Part shown: positions 1-8,857 of the stretch, one piece after another
How the letters are laid out: each line of letters starts with the position of its first letter
Position numbering within the stretch: position 1 is the first letter of the stretch
DNA from: Thermoanaerobaculaceae bacterium
GTDB lineage: Bacteria > Acidobacteriota > Thermoanaerobaculia > Thermoanaerobaculales > Thermoanaerobaculaceae
Assembly (NCBI GenBank): GCA_022865555.1
Contig: JALHTD010000153.1
Coordinates: 1-19,017, forward strand
Reading direction: 5' to 3'
Length of the DNA stretch: 19,017 nucleotides
Made by a program: the position numbers and the translations under genes
Notes under the pieces: generated by a model
What the model saw: only the letters and a program-made list of their open reading frames with translations
Told to the model about the DNA's origin: nothing
The model's database searches: none

Positions 1-2
1 AG

Positions 3-551
3 GCGGAGGGTGAGCAGGCCAACCGGGTCAACCAGCGCGTCCTCGAGTACCAGCGCAAGCTCAAGGCAAAGGCCGCTCCTCAGCAGGTTCCGGACAGCAA
101 GATCGTGGCGGATGCACTGGCCAGCGGACGCCGGGTGAAGGCGATGCGGCTGCTGCGCGACGGGCTCGCCAGGGTCCCGGGCGATCCCGAACTGCTCAAG
201 CTGCAGTCGGAGATCACCTCGTACTCGCAGGCGATCCTGGCGCTTGCGGACGGGATAGGCAACCGCAGCTGGGAGACGATCCGTAATCTCGCCGGGCAGG
301 TGTTAAAGGAACACCCCGATGACGCCGAGGTGCGGCAGATCTGGGCGGTGGCGACCTTCAACGCCGCCATCCAGCAGCTGCGAAAGTACCAGGTGGCGCA
401 GGGACATGGTCTGCTCATGGAGCTCACCAAGCAGAGCCCCGACCCCGAGGCACTGAGGCTCGAGGAGCTCGCCAAGAGCTACCTTTCCCGCCCGGCTGAC
501 CCGCGCTACCAGATCTTCGTGAGCAACGTTGAGCTTCGGACGCTGGACTGA
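3..551 (+). CDS. C-terminal part of a helical-repeat (TPR-like) protein, truncated by the window edge
   Basis: An open frame enters from the left edge and ends at TGA 549-551; about 182 residues are visible. The first visible stretch is rich in Gln, Lys and Arg and looks like a coiled or linker segment. From about residue 30 the sequence is alternating amphipathic helices with TPR-like wording (GRRVKAMRLLRDGL, VPGDPELLKLQSEI, KEHPDDAEVRQIW). This suggests two or three degenerate tetratricopeptide-type hairpins used for protein binding. GTG 105 could be read as a start, but the frame is open upstream with similar composition, so the true start lies outside the window. The stop overlaps the ATG of the next gene (TGATG), which implies translational coupling with the RDD membrane protein. 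No catalytic motif is visible and no function is assigned. Confidence 0.7.
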   Translation, partial: AEGEQANRVNQRVLEYQRKLKAKAAPQQVPDSKIVADALASGRRVKAMRLLRDGLARVPGDPELLKLQSEITSYSQAILALADGIGNRSWETIRNLAGQVLKEHPDDAEVRQIWAVATFNAAIQQLRKYQVAQGHGLLMELTKQSPDPEALRLEELAKSYLSRPADPRYQIFVSNVELRTLD

Positions 552-1063
552 TGCCGCCGCGCACACCGTCCTCAGGGCAACTCGACATCCCGCTGGTCTG
601 GGAGCACGGTCAGGAAGACCCTCGCGCGGACCGCGAGGATCCCGCGCCCGCGCCGCGCAGGCTCTCGCCTTTCGGGGGCACGTGGCGTCTCTGGCTCAGC
701 GTGCTTGCCGATGCCGGGGTCCTGGTGCTCCTCGCGGCGGGCGCCTGGGGTGCCGCTTCGGCGATGGGGGCCGAACTCGACGGCGCCCAGCTGGTGGTGG
801 CTGGTCTTGCGGGGCTCGAGGTCGCCAGCGTGCTTGCGGTGGGATGCCTGTGGGGATGGCGCGCGACCCCCGGCATGCTGCTGGTCAGGGTCTGCTTCTC
901 GCGGCCGATCCCGTGGGGCCGGGCGTGCCGTCTCTGGCTCTACTGGCTGGTTTCGCTGTTGGCCGCCGGTGTCCCGCTGCTGCTCCGGCGCCGGGGGGAG
1001 AGCGTGGCGGAGAGGCTGGCAGACGGAACCCTCAGCTTCCGCTCGCTTCCCGAGGGCGCTTGA
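551..1063 (+). CDS. RDD-family integral membrane protein
   Basis: This 170-residue protein has an acidic, Pro-rich cytoplasmic N-terminus (1-40) followed by three hydrophobic segments at about 48-72, 81-103 and 126-145. The RDD hallmarks are recognisable. Arg46 and Asp54 lie in the first helix (WRLWLSVLADAG), TPGMLLVRV (107-114) matches the usual TPGK-type loop, and ERLADGT (154-160) is the terminal Asp motif. RDD proteins are small membrane proteins of mostly unknown role; some are implicated in ion or metabolite transport. The ATG overlaps the stop of the upstream helical-repeat gene by one base, so the two are probably co-translated. The 3' end overlaps the convergent DUF4177-like gene by 32 bp. 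Family is fairly secure; substrate unknown. Confidence 0.75.
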   Translation: MPPRTPSSGQLDIPLVWEHGQEDPRADREDPAPAPRRLSPFGGTWRLWLSVLADAGVLVLLAAGAWGAASAMGAELDGAQLVVAGLAGLEVASVLAVGCLWGWRATPGMLLVRVCFSRPIPWGRACRLWLYWLVSLLAAGVPLLLRRRGESVAERLADGTLSFRSLPEGA

Positions 1064-1235
1064 ACACCATGCCGATATGGTCCGTGGCGCCGGTCTTGAA
1101 GTTGATCGCGGTCATTCCCACCAGCGCCCACCTTTCGGCTCCCAGGCTGTTGAGTTGCGGCTCGTACACGGGGTCGAGTTGGTAGTTCTCCGAACGGATG
1201 TTGAGAATCTTGGACTCCCAAAGGATGTGCGCCAT
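1032..1235 (-). CDS. DUF4177-like small protein
   Basis: The product is 67 residues if translation begins at ATG 1235, which has a GGAGG Shine-Dalgarno five bases upstream. Longer in-frame starts at 1247 and 1295 lack a comparable site. The sequence MAHILWESKIL, then LNSLGAERWALVGM and a C-terminal strand ending MVFKRP, follows the DUF4177 pattern: a beta strand, then LNxLGxxGWELV, then strands. Trp in RWALV is in the expected place. These proteins are small, soluble and of unknown function. The gene is divergent from the glycosyltransferase gene, with 74 bp between the two preferred starts. It is convergent with, and overlaps, the end of the RDD gene. Family assignment rests on the motif only. 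Confidence 0.65.
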   Translation of the reverse strand: MAHILWESKILNIRSENYQLDPVYEPQLNSLGAERWALVGMTAINFKTGATDHIGMVFKRPREASGS

Positions 1236-1309
1236 GCCAGCCTCCATGGCCCGCCGGCGGTGTTCACCTTGCTGTGGCTTGGCGGAGTATGACATCGGAG
1301 AAGCGCGCC

Positions 1310-2035
1310 GTGGCTAGCGAAACCCGCCTCTCCGTCGTGGTTCCGGCGTTCAACGAAGAGGGCCGGCTGCCCACCACGCTCGACCGAATCGCGGGTTACA
1401 TTGCGGGCCAGGCGCATCTGCTCCCGGCCGAGGTGGTCGTCGTCGACGACGGGTCCGGCGACGCCACCGCGCGCATCGCCGAGGGTTTCTCAGGACCGGC
1501 CGGGCTCTCGGTCCGAGTCGTGCGCCTGGGCCGCAACCGCGGCAAGGGTGCGGCCGTGCGGGTGGGGCTGGCGGAAAGCAGGGGTGCGTGGGTGCTGGTC
1601 TCCGACGCCGACCTCGCCACCCCGATCGAGGAGCTCGGCGCACTGTTTGCGAGCGGTGCGGCGCTCGCCGTGGGCTCGCGTGGCATCAAGCGGGAGCTCA
1701 TCGTCCGGCGCCAGCCGCTCCCGCGTGACACCCTGGGCCGCGTCTTCAATTTGGCCCTCCGCGCCCTCGGCCTCACCAGCCTTCACGACACGCAGTGCGG
1801 CTTCAAGCTGCTCGAGGGTCAATTGGCTCGCCGGCTCGCCGGAGAGCTGCGCTTGGACGGCTTCGCCTTCGACGTCGAGCTGCTGGCGAGAGCGGAGAGG
1901 TACGGTGTCACCATCGCCGAGGTGCCGGTACGCTGGTACCACATGGAGTCGTCGCGGGTGCGTCCGCTGCGCCACGGGATGCAGATGCTGCGCGACGCAC
2001 TGCGCATCCGCTGGTGGCTGTGGACCGGCCGCTGA
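1310..2035 (+). CDS. GT2 family glycosyltransferase, dolichyl-phosphate beta-glucosyltransferase (ALG5)-like
   Basis: This 241-residue GT-A fold protein begins with LSVVVPAFNEE (7-17). It has the nucleotide-binding VVDDGS (45-49), the metal-binding SDADL (98-102), and the HDTQCGFKL motif (159-167) that marks dolichyl- or polyprenyl-phosphate glucose synthases. FDVELL and EVPVRW follow. No C-terminal membrane segment is seen, so it is probably a peripheral enzyme transferring glucose or another sugar from UDP-sugar to a polyprenyl phosphate. GTG 1310 is preferred because GGAG (1297-1300) lies nine bases upstream. ATG 1289 and GTG 1274 are in frame, but neither has a well-spaced site, and the conserved domain starts after 1310. 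The gene stands alone, facing the aldo/keto reductase gene convergently. Family secure; exact sugar unknown. Confidence 0.85.
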   Translation: MASETRLSVVVPAFNEEGRLPTTLDRIAGYIAGQAHLLPAEVVVVDDGSGDATARIAEGFSGPAGLSVRVVRLGRNRGKGAAVRVGLAESRGAWVLVSDADLATPIEELGALFASGAALAVGSRGIKRELIVRRQPLPRDTLGRVFNLALRALGLTSLHDTQCGFKLLEGQLARRLAGELRLDGFAFDVELLARAERYGVTIAEVPVRWYHMESSRVRPLRHGMQMLRDALRIRWWLWTGR

Positions 2036-2121
2036 GCGCCGCCCCGCGAGCAGGTGTCGCCCAGTCGGCCGGACCAGACTACCGACGCCCTGCGGAATCG
2101 CTCGTGCTCGAGGGTTGCCCT

Positions 2122-3114
2122 CTAGCTTGCCAGGACGGCCTCGATCTCGCGCAGCTCACCCTCGCCGAGCTCTGGATGGCTCAACGCGGCGACGTTGTCC
2201 TCGAGCTGCTGCACGCTGCTCGCGCCGATCAGGGCCGACGTGACCTGGGGCTTGCGTAGCGCCCAGGCGATGGCCATCTGGGCCAGGCTCCGGCCGCTGC
2301 GCCGGGCGAGAGCATCCAGCTTGCGGACCTTGTCGATGCGGGCGTCGACATCCCTCTCGGTCAGCCAAACGCGCTCGGTCTTGGAGGCGCGCGCCCCGGG
2401 AGGGATGCCCTTCAGGTAGCGATCCGTCAGCAGCCCCTGCGCCAGGGGCGAGAACGCGATGCAGCCGATGCCCTCCTGCTCCAGGACCTCGAGCAGGCCG
2501 TCCTCGACCCAGCGGTTGAACATGTTGTACACGGGCTGGTGGATCAGGCACGGCGTGCCGAGGTCGCGAAGGATTCTGGCCGCCTCGCGGGTTTGTTCGG
2601 CCGAGTACGAGGAGATGCCCACGTACAACGCTTTGCCCTGCCGCACAGCGGCGTCGAGTGCCCCCATGGTCTCCTCCATCGGGGTCTCCGGGTCCGGGCG
2701 GTGGCTGTAGAAGATGTCCACGTACTCGAGCCCCAGGCGGCGCAGCGACTGGTCGAGGCTCGCGAGAAGGTACTTGCGTGATCCCCAGTCGCCGTAGGGA
2801 CCGGGCCACATGTCCCACCCGGCCTTGGTCGAGATGACGAGCTCGTCGCGATAAGGCGCGAAGTCCTCGCGGAGGAGCCGTCCGAGCGTCTCCTCCGCCG
2901 AGCCGGGCGGGGGGCCGTAGTTGTTCGCCAGGTCGAAGTGCGTGACGCCCAGGTCGAACGCGCGCCGCGCCATCGCGCGGGCGTTCTCGAGGGTGTCCAC
3001 CCCGCCGAAGTTGTACCACCAGCCGAGTGAGACGGCCGGCAGTTTCAGACCGCTCCGCCCGCAGCGGTTGTAGCGCATCGCCTCGTAGCGGTTCTCGGCT
3101 GGCTGATAGCTCAT
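2122..3114 (-). CDS. yghZ: Aldo/keto reductase, YghZ/GPR (L-glyceraldehyde 3-phosphate reductase) type
   Basis: The 330-residue protein aligns in memory, almost block for block, with Escherichia coli YghZ. Shared blocks include FDLANNYGPPPGSAEE, STKAGWDMWPGPYG, SRKYLLASLDQSLRR, VDIFYSHR, YVGISSYS, FSPLAQGLLT and SALIGASSVQQLE. The catalytic tetrad of aldo/keto reductases is present as Asp61, Tyr66, Lys97 and His138. The IGAS block near the C-terminus is the NADP(H) phosphate-binding region. The start ATG 3114 gives the same N-terminal extension as YghZ and has GGGGA a few bases upstream. Known family members reduce L-glyceraldehyde 3-phosphate and methylglyoxal-type aldehydes in the cytoplasm. 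The gene follows glyA on the same strand after a 100-bp gap, so it may be the last gene of that transcript or have its own promoter. Confidence 0.92.
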   Translation of the reverse strand: MSYQPAENRYEAMRYNRCGRSGLKLPAVSLGWWYNFGGVDTLENARAMARRAFDLGVTHFDLANNYGPPPGSAEETLGRLLREDFAPYRDELVISTKAGWDMWPGPYGDWGSRKYLLASLDQSLRRLGLEYVDIFYSHRPDPETPMEETMGALDAAVRQGKALYVGISSYSAEQTREAARILRDLGTPCLIHQPVYNMFNRWVEDGLLEVLEQEGIGCIAFSPLAQGLLTDRYLKGIPPGARASKTERVWLTERDVDARIDKVRKLDALARRSGRSLAQMAIAWALRKPQVTSALIGASSVQQLEDNVAALSHPELGEGELREIEAVLAS

Positions 3115-3214
3115 AGAATCCCCAATTCTGGAGCGGCCTCGGCGGCGCGCCGTACGGGTGACACCCGACAGGTGTGGAACCTGCGCGCGGCGCCGTGTTT
3201 CCCGGGTCCTGCCT

Positions 3215-4492
3215 CTACACCTGCCCGTACAGCGGGAACGCCCTGGCGAGCTCCTCGACCTCGCCCTTGACCTGGGCCCAGACTGCCTCGTCCTCGCTGC
3301 GCAGCACGCGATCGATGAGCTTCGCGATCGTCTTCATCTCGTTCCGGCCCATGCCGCGGGTGGTGACGGCGGGAGTGCCGATGCGCACGCCGGAGCCGAT
3401 GTAGGGCTTTCGGGTGTCGAACGGCACGGTGTTCTTGTTGACCGTGATGCCGGCTTTGCCCAGCCGGTCCTCGGCCTTCTTGCCCGAGATCCCGTCCGCC
3501 CCCAGGTTGATGAGCATCAGATGCGTGTCGGTGCCGCCCGAGACCATGCGCCAGCCGAACTCCTGGAGCGAGGCGCACAAGACTTTGGCGTTCTCCAGCA
3601 ACTCGACGATGTACTCGCGGTAGACGGGCTGCAGCGCCTCGGCGAACGCCACTGCCTTGGCGGCGATGATGTGCATGAGCGGGCCGCCCTGCACACCGGG
3701 GAACACCGCCTTGTCCAGCGCCTCGGCCAACTCGGCTTTGCACATGACCATGCCCCCGCGCGGGCCGCGCAGCGTCTTGTGCGTGGTGGTGGTGACGTAC
3801 TCGCAGTGCGGCACCGGGGAGGGGTGCAGCCCGACTGCGACCATCCCCGCGATGTGGGCGATGTCGGCCATCACCATGGAACTCGACTCGTGCGCGATGT
3901 CGGCGATGAGCTTGAAGTCGATGGTGCGAGGGTAGGCCGAGGCGCCGCACACGATGAGCTTGGGCCGGTGCTGCCTTGCAAGGTCGCGCAGCGCGTCGTA
4001 GTCGATGGTCTCGGTGTCCTGCCGCACCAGGTAGTGGACCACCTTGAACGTCTTGCCGGAGTAGTTCAGTGGGTGGCCATGCGTGAGGTGGCCGCCGTGC
4101 GAGAGGTCCATGCCGAACACAACCTCGCCCGGCTGGCAGGTCGCCAGGTACACGGACATATTGGCCTGCGCCCCCGAATGCGGCTGGACGTTGGCGTGGT
4201 CGCACCCGAACAGCTGCTTGGCCCGATTCCGGGCAAGCTCCTCGACCACGTCAACGAACTCGCACCCGCCGTAGTAGCGCGTTGCTGGGTACCCCTCGGC
4301 GTACTTGTTGGTCATCACCGAGCCCATCGCCGCCAGCACGGCCGGCGAGACAAAGTTTTCCGAGGCGATCAGCTCCAGACCCTCGTTCTCGCGGCGGCGC
4401 TCGCTGGCGAGGGCGGTGGCGACCTCGGGGTCGGCCTGGCGGACTGCGGTTTCGAGGAACGAGAAGAAGGCGGTACGCTCGTGCTGGTTCAT
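3215..4492 (-). CDS. glyA: Serine hydroxymethyltransferase
   Basis: This 425-residue PLP enzyme interconverts serine plus tetrahydrofolate with glycine plus 5,10-methylene-THF. It shows the full SHMT signature set: ENEGLELIASENFVS (35-49), NKYAEGYPATRYYGGCEFVD (62-81), the cofactor-binding MADIAHIAG (208-216) with Asp210 and His213, and the Schiff-base lysine Lys239 in VTTTTHKTLRGPRGG. RIGTPAVTTRG lies near the C-terminus. ATG 4492 is chosen because AAGGAG lies eight bases upstream and the protein then matches the usual 415-430 aa length; the frame stays open further upstream only because of high GC. The start overlaps the stop of a possible 31-codon ORF (ATGA). Together with folC in the same gene run, it points to folate one-carbon metabolism. 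Confidence 0.97.
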   Translation of the reverse strand: MNQHERTAFFSFLETAVRQADPEVATALASERRRENEGLELIASENFVSPAVLAAMGSVMTNKYAEGYPATRYYGGCEFVDVVEELARNRAKQLFGCDHANVQPHSGAQANMSVYLATCQPGEVVFGMDLSHGGHLTHGHPLNYSGKTFKVVHYLVRQDTETIDYDALRDLARQHRPKLIVCGASAYPRTIDFKLIADIAHESSSMVMADIAHIAGMVAVGLHPSPVPHCEYVTTTTHKTLRGPRGGMVMCKAELAEALDKAVFPGVQGGPLMHIIAAKAVAFAEALQPVYREYIVELLENAKVLCASLQEFGWRMVSGGTDTHLMLINLGADGISGKKAEDRLGKAGITVNKNTVPFDTRKPYIGSGVRIGTPAVTTRGMGRNEMKTIAKLIDRVLRSEDEAVWAQVKGEVEELARAFPLYGQV

Positions 4493-4584
4493 CGTGATTG
4501 CTCCTTGCAAGGCCCGATGTCGTCTGTCTGCCTCGGAGGGTGCTTGGACACCCCACCGGTCGGGTAGCTGCCAGAGTATTGCAT
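4489..4584 (-). CDS. Possible 31-aa ORF filling the rpiB-glyA gap
   Basis: An ATG at 4584 overlaps the rpiB stop (TGATG), and its TGA at 4489 overlaps the glyA start (ATGA). The ORF therefore fills the whole gap between two real genes and is coupled at both ends. A purine-rich AGGAAG sits five bases upstream of the ATG. The predicted peptide begins MQYSGSYPTGG and ends CKEQSR; it has no membrane segment and resembles no family I know. It may be a leader peptide that keeps ribosomes moving into glyA, a small protein, or chance. The evidence is spacing only. Confidence 0.3.
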   Translation of the reverse strand: MQYSGSYPTGGVSKHPPRQTDDIGPCKEQSR

Positions 4585-5027
4585 CAGTGCTTCCTGACCT
4601 CTTGGTCGATCTTCTCGACCCTCCGACCGTGCCTGCCGCCGTCGAATGGGGTGGCGAGAAAGATGTCGAGCATCTGGACCGCGACCCCGGGGCCGGTCGT
4701 GCGCCCTCCCATGCACAGGACGTTTGCGTTGTTGTGACGACGGGCAAGCTCGGCGGTGAAGGCGTCGTGGCACAGGGCCGCCCGGACGCCCGGGTGGCGG
4801 TTGGCGGCGATCGCCATGCCGACGCCGGTGCCGCAGATGAGCACGCCGCGCTCGGCCTGCCCCTCCTCGATGCGGCGCGCCAGGTGGTGGGCGAAGTCCG
4901 GGTAGTCCACGGGGTCCTCGCTGGTGGGCCCCAGGTCAACCACCTCGTGGCCGCTCTCGCGTGCGCGCTCGGCAAGAAGCTCCTTCAGCTCGAATCCCGC
5001 ATGGTCGGAAGCCATCACGATGATCAC
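4584..5027 (-). CDS. rpiB: Ribose-5-phosphate isomerase B
   Basis: The protein has 147 residues, the usual length for the RpiB/LacAB family. Key motifs are ASDHAGFELK at the N-terminus (the Asp-His pair binds substrate), GxxxxDYPDFA, LICGTGVGMAIAANRHPGVRAALC (the active-site Cys/Thr loop) and RRHNNANVLCMGGR. It interconverts ribulose 5-phosphate and ribose 5-phosphate in the cytoplasm. GTG 5027 is the start; GGGAGG lies eight bases upstream, inside the last codons of the preceding dGTPase gene, whose stop is only two bases away. rpiB next to glyA is a familiar bacterial arrangement. An internal ATG four codons later is possible but less well placed relative to the Shine-Dalgarno. Confidence 0.95.
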   Translation of the reverse strand: MIIVMASDHAGFELKELLAERARESGHEVVDLGPTSEDPVDYPDFAHHLARRIEEGQAERGVLICGTGVGMAIAANRHPGVRAALCHDAFTAELARRHNNANVLCMGGRTTGPGVAVQMLDIFLATPFDGGRHGRRVEKIDQEVRKH

Positions 5028-5029
5028 GG

Positions 5030-6380
5030 TTACAGCCTCCCGGCCCCGGCCGGGGCCAGCCCAGAATCGGGATCGTACAACGCCTGGTACTCATCGATAG
5101 CATAGCGGTCGCTCATCCCAGCGAGGTGGTCCACGATGATCCGGACGAACCGCGGGTCGGTGTGGTAGTGGTTATCAACCTCACTCGGGATCTGTTTGAT
5201 CGACAGGTCGCGCAGGTAGGGGCGGCCGGTCTCCTCGTGGAAGCGCAGCAGCACGTAGGTCGGCAAGGTGAGCGGGTTGCGGTAGTAGGCTCGGAAGAGA
5301 CCGCTCATGACCAGGTGCGCCCGGTGGTCCTGGCGGTTGACCTCCTGGTGGTTGATGATGAACCGGTAGATGAACGCCTTCAGCTCTGCGAAGATCGTGG
5401 CCAGCCGGCGCGAGAAAACCACGGTCGCGGCAGGGATCTCGTCGGCGATCGCGAGCCACCCGGCGCGGTCGGCGACCTTGTGCTTGGCCGCGAGCCTGTT
5501 CACGTTGCGCGCCGTGGCCTGCACCCCGTCGGTGACGAACATGTGGATGAGACCCCGCTGGAGCATCGCGGCCTTGCGCCACCACCGGCGCTCGCGCCGA
5601 TACGCCTCGCCCGCGTGCTCGATCACCGTGGCGGCCGCGTCCAGCTTCTCGATCTCCTCGAGGGAGACCGCCTCGGCGTGGAGGCCGTCCTCGAGGTCGT
5701 GGGTCTGCTGGGCGATCTCGTCCGCCAGGGCCACGATCTGGCCCTCCAGGTGGCAGGGTTTGGAGAGGCGCAGCCCGTCGCTCGTCGGAAGCGGGAACGG
5801 AAAGCGCACCTTCCAGGTGGTGTGCTTGAGGATGCCCTCGCGCACCTGGTCGGTGAGGTTGAGACCGGGGTGGTCGTAGCGCCGCTCCAGCAGGTCCACG
5901 ACCCTCATCGACTGGTAGTTGTGCTTGAAGGTGCCGACTTCGCGGACAACCCGCTCCGGCAACCGGCACCCCGGCATCTCCCCGGCGAGGATCTGCACAA
6001 GGCCGCGCTCCCCGGAGTGGCCAAACGGTGTGTGCCCGAGGTCGTGGGCGAGGCCGATGGCCTCCGTCAGGTCCTCGTTGAGGCCGAGCGCACGTGAGAG
6101 CGTGCGGGCGATCTGCGCCACCTCCAGCGTGTGGGTGAGGCGGGTGCGCAAATGGTCCCCAGTGTAGGGTACATACACCTGGGTCTTGTGCTTGAGCCGC
6201 CTGAAGGCGCGCGAGTGCAGGATGCGGTCACGGTCGCGCTGGAAAGCGGTTCGGTAGTCGAACTGCCGACCCTCGCTGGGAAGCGGGCGGCGCCTGGTGG
6301 CCTCGCCGGAACGCGCGGCGCAGAAGGCCAGTGCGGCGTCCTCCGCCCCCTCGAGGCGGGCGCGCGGACGGATCTCGAGC

Positions 6381-6388
<8 letters not shown>
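5030..6388 (-). CDS. dgt: dGTP triphosphohydrolase-like HD-domain protein
   Basis: The 452-residue protein is a dGTPase-family HD phosphohydrolase, which splits dNTPs to deoxynucleoside and tripolyphosphate. The N-terminal block RTAFQRDRDRILHSRAFRRLKHKTQV is typical. The metal-binding HD residues are visible as His86 in RLTHTLEV and His115-Asp116 in GLAHDLGHTPFGHSGE. A later acidic site lies in VALADEIAQQTHDLEDGL. The family keeps dNTP pools low and limits foreign DNA replication; some members need dNTP activators. The ATG overlaps the folC stop by eight bases and is preceded by GGAGAGG. The end nearly touches rpiB. Substrate preference among dNTPs cannot be read from sequence, so the dgt symbol is by family. 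Confidence 0.93.
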
Positions 6389-7708
<1,320 letters not shown>

Positions 7709-7730
<22 letters not shown>

Positions 7731-8539
7731 CGTGCCAGCGTCTCCTTGAGCTCCTGGCGGGGGACCACCATGTCGAGCATCCCGTGTTCGAGGAGGAACT
7801 CGGCGCGCTGGAACCCTTCGGGGAGCTTCTGTCGGATGGTCTGCTCGATCACGCGAGGCCCGGCAAAGCCGATGAGCGCCCCCGGCTCGCCGATGTTGAG
7901 GTCGCCCAACATCGCGTACGAGGCCGTGACCCCGCCGGTGGTCGGGTCGGTGAGCACGGAGATGTACGGGAGCCGGGCGGCGTGCATGCGCGCGAGGGCC
8001 GTCGCGATCTTGGCCATCTGCATCAGCGAGAGGATCCCCTCCTGCATGCGGGCGCCGCCGGAGCACGAGACCACAACGAGCGGCAGCCGGCTCTTGAGGC
8101 AGCGCTCGATGGCTCGGGTCAGCTTTTCGCCCACCGCGGAGCCCATCGAGCCGCCCATGAACGCGTACTCCATGGCCCCGATCACGGTGCGGATGCCGGA
8201 AAGCCTGCCCACACCGACCATGACCGCGTCGCAGCGCACGCCCTTCTCCCGCAGGTCGCGCAGCCTCTGCGCGTAGGGCTTGGAGTCCACGAACTTCAGG
8301 GGGTCGACGGAGTAGACCGTGCCGAACATCTCCTTCCAGACGGCCCCGTCGAAAAGCTGGGAGAGGCGCGTGCGGGCGGAGACGCGGTGGTGGTGGCCGC
8401 ACCGCGGGCACACGAACAGGCTGCGCTCGAGCTCCTTGCGGTACAGGGTCTCGCGGCAGCCGTCGCACTTGACCCACAGGCCTTCGGGGACCTTGCTGGC
8501 CGGGCGCGCGCCAGGCTCGGAGCGACGGAACCACACCAT
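7709..8539 (-). CDS. accD: Acetyl-CoA carboxylase carboxyltransferase, beta subunit
   Basis: The 276-residue protein is AccD, the zinc-bearing half of the carboxyltransferase that makes malonyl-CoA. The N-terminal zinc ribbon has Cys25, Cys28, Cys44 and Cys47 (VKCDGC and FVCPRCGHH). Then come the crotonase-fold blocks FMGGSMGSAVGEK, SCSGGARMQEGILSLMQMAK, DPTTGGVTASYAMLGD, and GFAGPRVIEQTIRQKLPEGFQRAEFLLEHGMLDMVV. The length is normal. ATG 8539 has no clear Shine-Dalgarno (only a G run), and a predicted promoter lies almost on top of it. It is the first gene of a run accD-folC-dgt-rpiB-glyA. No accA is in the window. Confidence 0.97.
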
Positions 8540-8548
8540 GGACCCCCG

Positions 8549-8577
8549 AATCTAGCATCCGCCCCCGGGGTACGCAA
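8549..8577 (-). promoter_or_regulatory. Possible sigma70-type promoter of accD
   Basis: On the minus strand TTGCGT (8577-8572) and TAGATT (8554-8549) are separated by 17 bp. The predicted transcription start is about 8542, only a few bases from the accD ATG at 8539, so the mRNA would be nearly leaderless. That fits the missing Shine-Dalgarno but is unproven. Confidence 0.35.
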
Positions 8578-8620
8578 GGAAACGGCTCGGAGGAAGCGGC
8601 TAGGAGTTGAGATCTGACAG

Positions 8621-8809
8621 CTTAGCCCGGAAGCCCCAGTTGGGTTCGTGGCGAGAGGGCCGAGATGGCGATGATGGCGGGCGCACGTAGGGGTGAGCGG
8701 GCGAGCCGTACTCGGAGCGTACGGCAGCAGCCTGCGATCCCCGAGTACGCCTGCCAGCGCGGCAGAATCGGCCCCCGCAGCAGAAGCCAATTGGGGTTTC
8801 CGGGCTTAG
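8621..8809. repeat. 189-bp imperfect palindrome, candidate MITE-like element
   Basis: The 318 bp between accD and the ABC ATPase gene (8540-8857) hold no convincing gene but do hold this element. Its 23-bp ends match as inverted repeats at 20 of 23 positions (8621-8643, starting CTTAGCCCGG, against 8787-8809, ending CCGGGCTTAG). The centre is a perfect seven-base stem, GCCGTAC (8705-8711) with GTACGGC (8719-8725), around base 8715, which is exactly the midpoint of the outer repeats. The two halves remain partly complementary in between, so the whole sequence could form one long hairpin. AG flanks both sides and could be a 2-bp target duplication. No transposase is encoded. Confidence 0.75.
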
Positions 8810-8857
8810 AGCAGCACGCCCCCGGTTGCTCGGCGTTTGCTCTTGGCTCTTCCCCGC

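Noticed and set aside
2036..2121. Gap between convergent glycosyltransferase and aldo/keto reductase genes as a terminator site
   Set aside because: Only short AGGG/CCCT pairing was seen, with no stable stem and no T-run.
3115..3140. CCCCAATT near the aldo/keto reductase start, resembling the end of the 189-bp element
   Set aside because: Only eight bases are shared and no inverted partner is nearby; it is also compatible with chance.
3158..4567. 469-codon plus-strand frame opposite glyA
   Set aside because: It is an antisense shadow of SHMT, with no recognisable domain and His/Arg/Gly-rich composition.
4493..4583. Riboswitch in front of glyA
   Set aside because: The 91-bp gap has no recognisable glycine, THF or SAM aptamer core, and glyA is internal to a gene run.
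4493..4975. N-terminal extension of glyA
   Set aside because: The extension overlaps rpiB in another frame. SHMT begins at ATG 4492, which has a good ribosome site and normal family length.
7731..8558. Extension of folC across accD
   Set aside because: The region encodes AccD in its real frame; FolC homology begins only after 7730.
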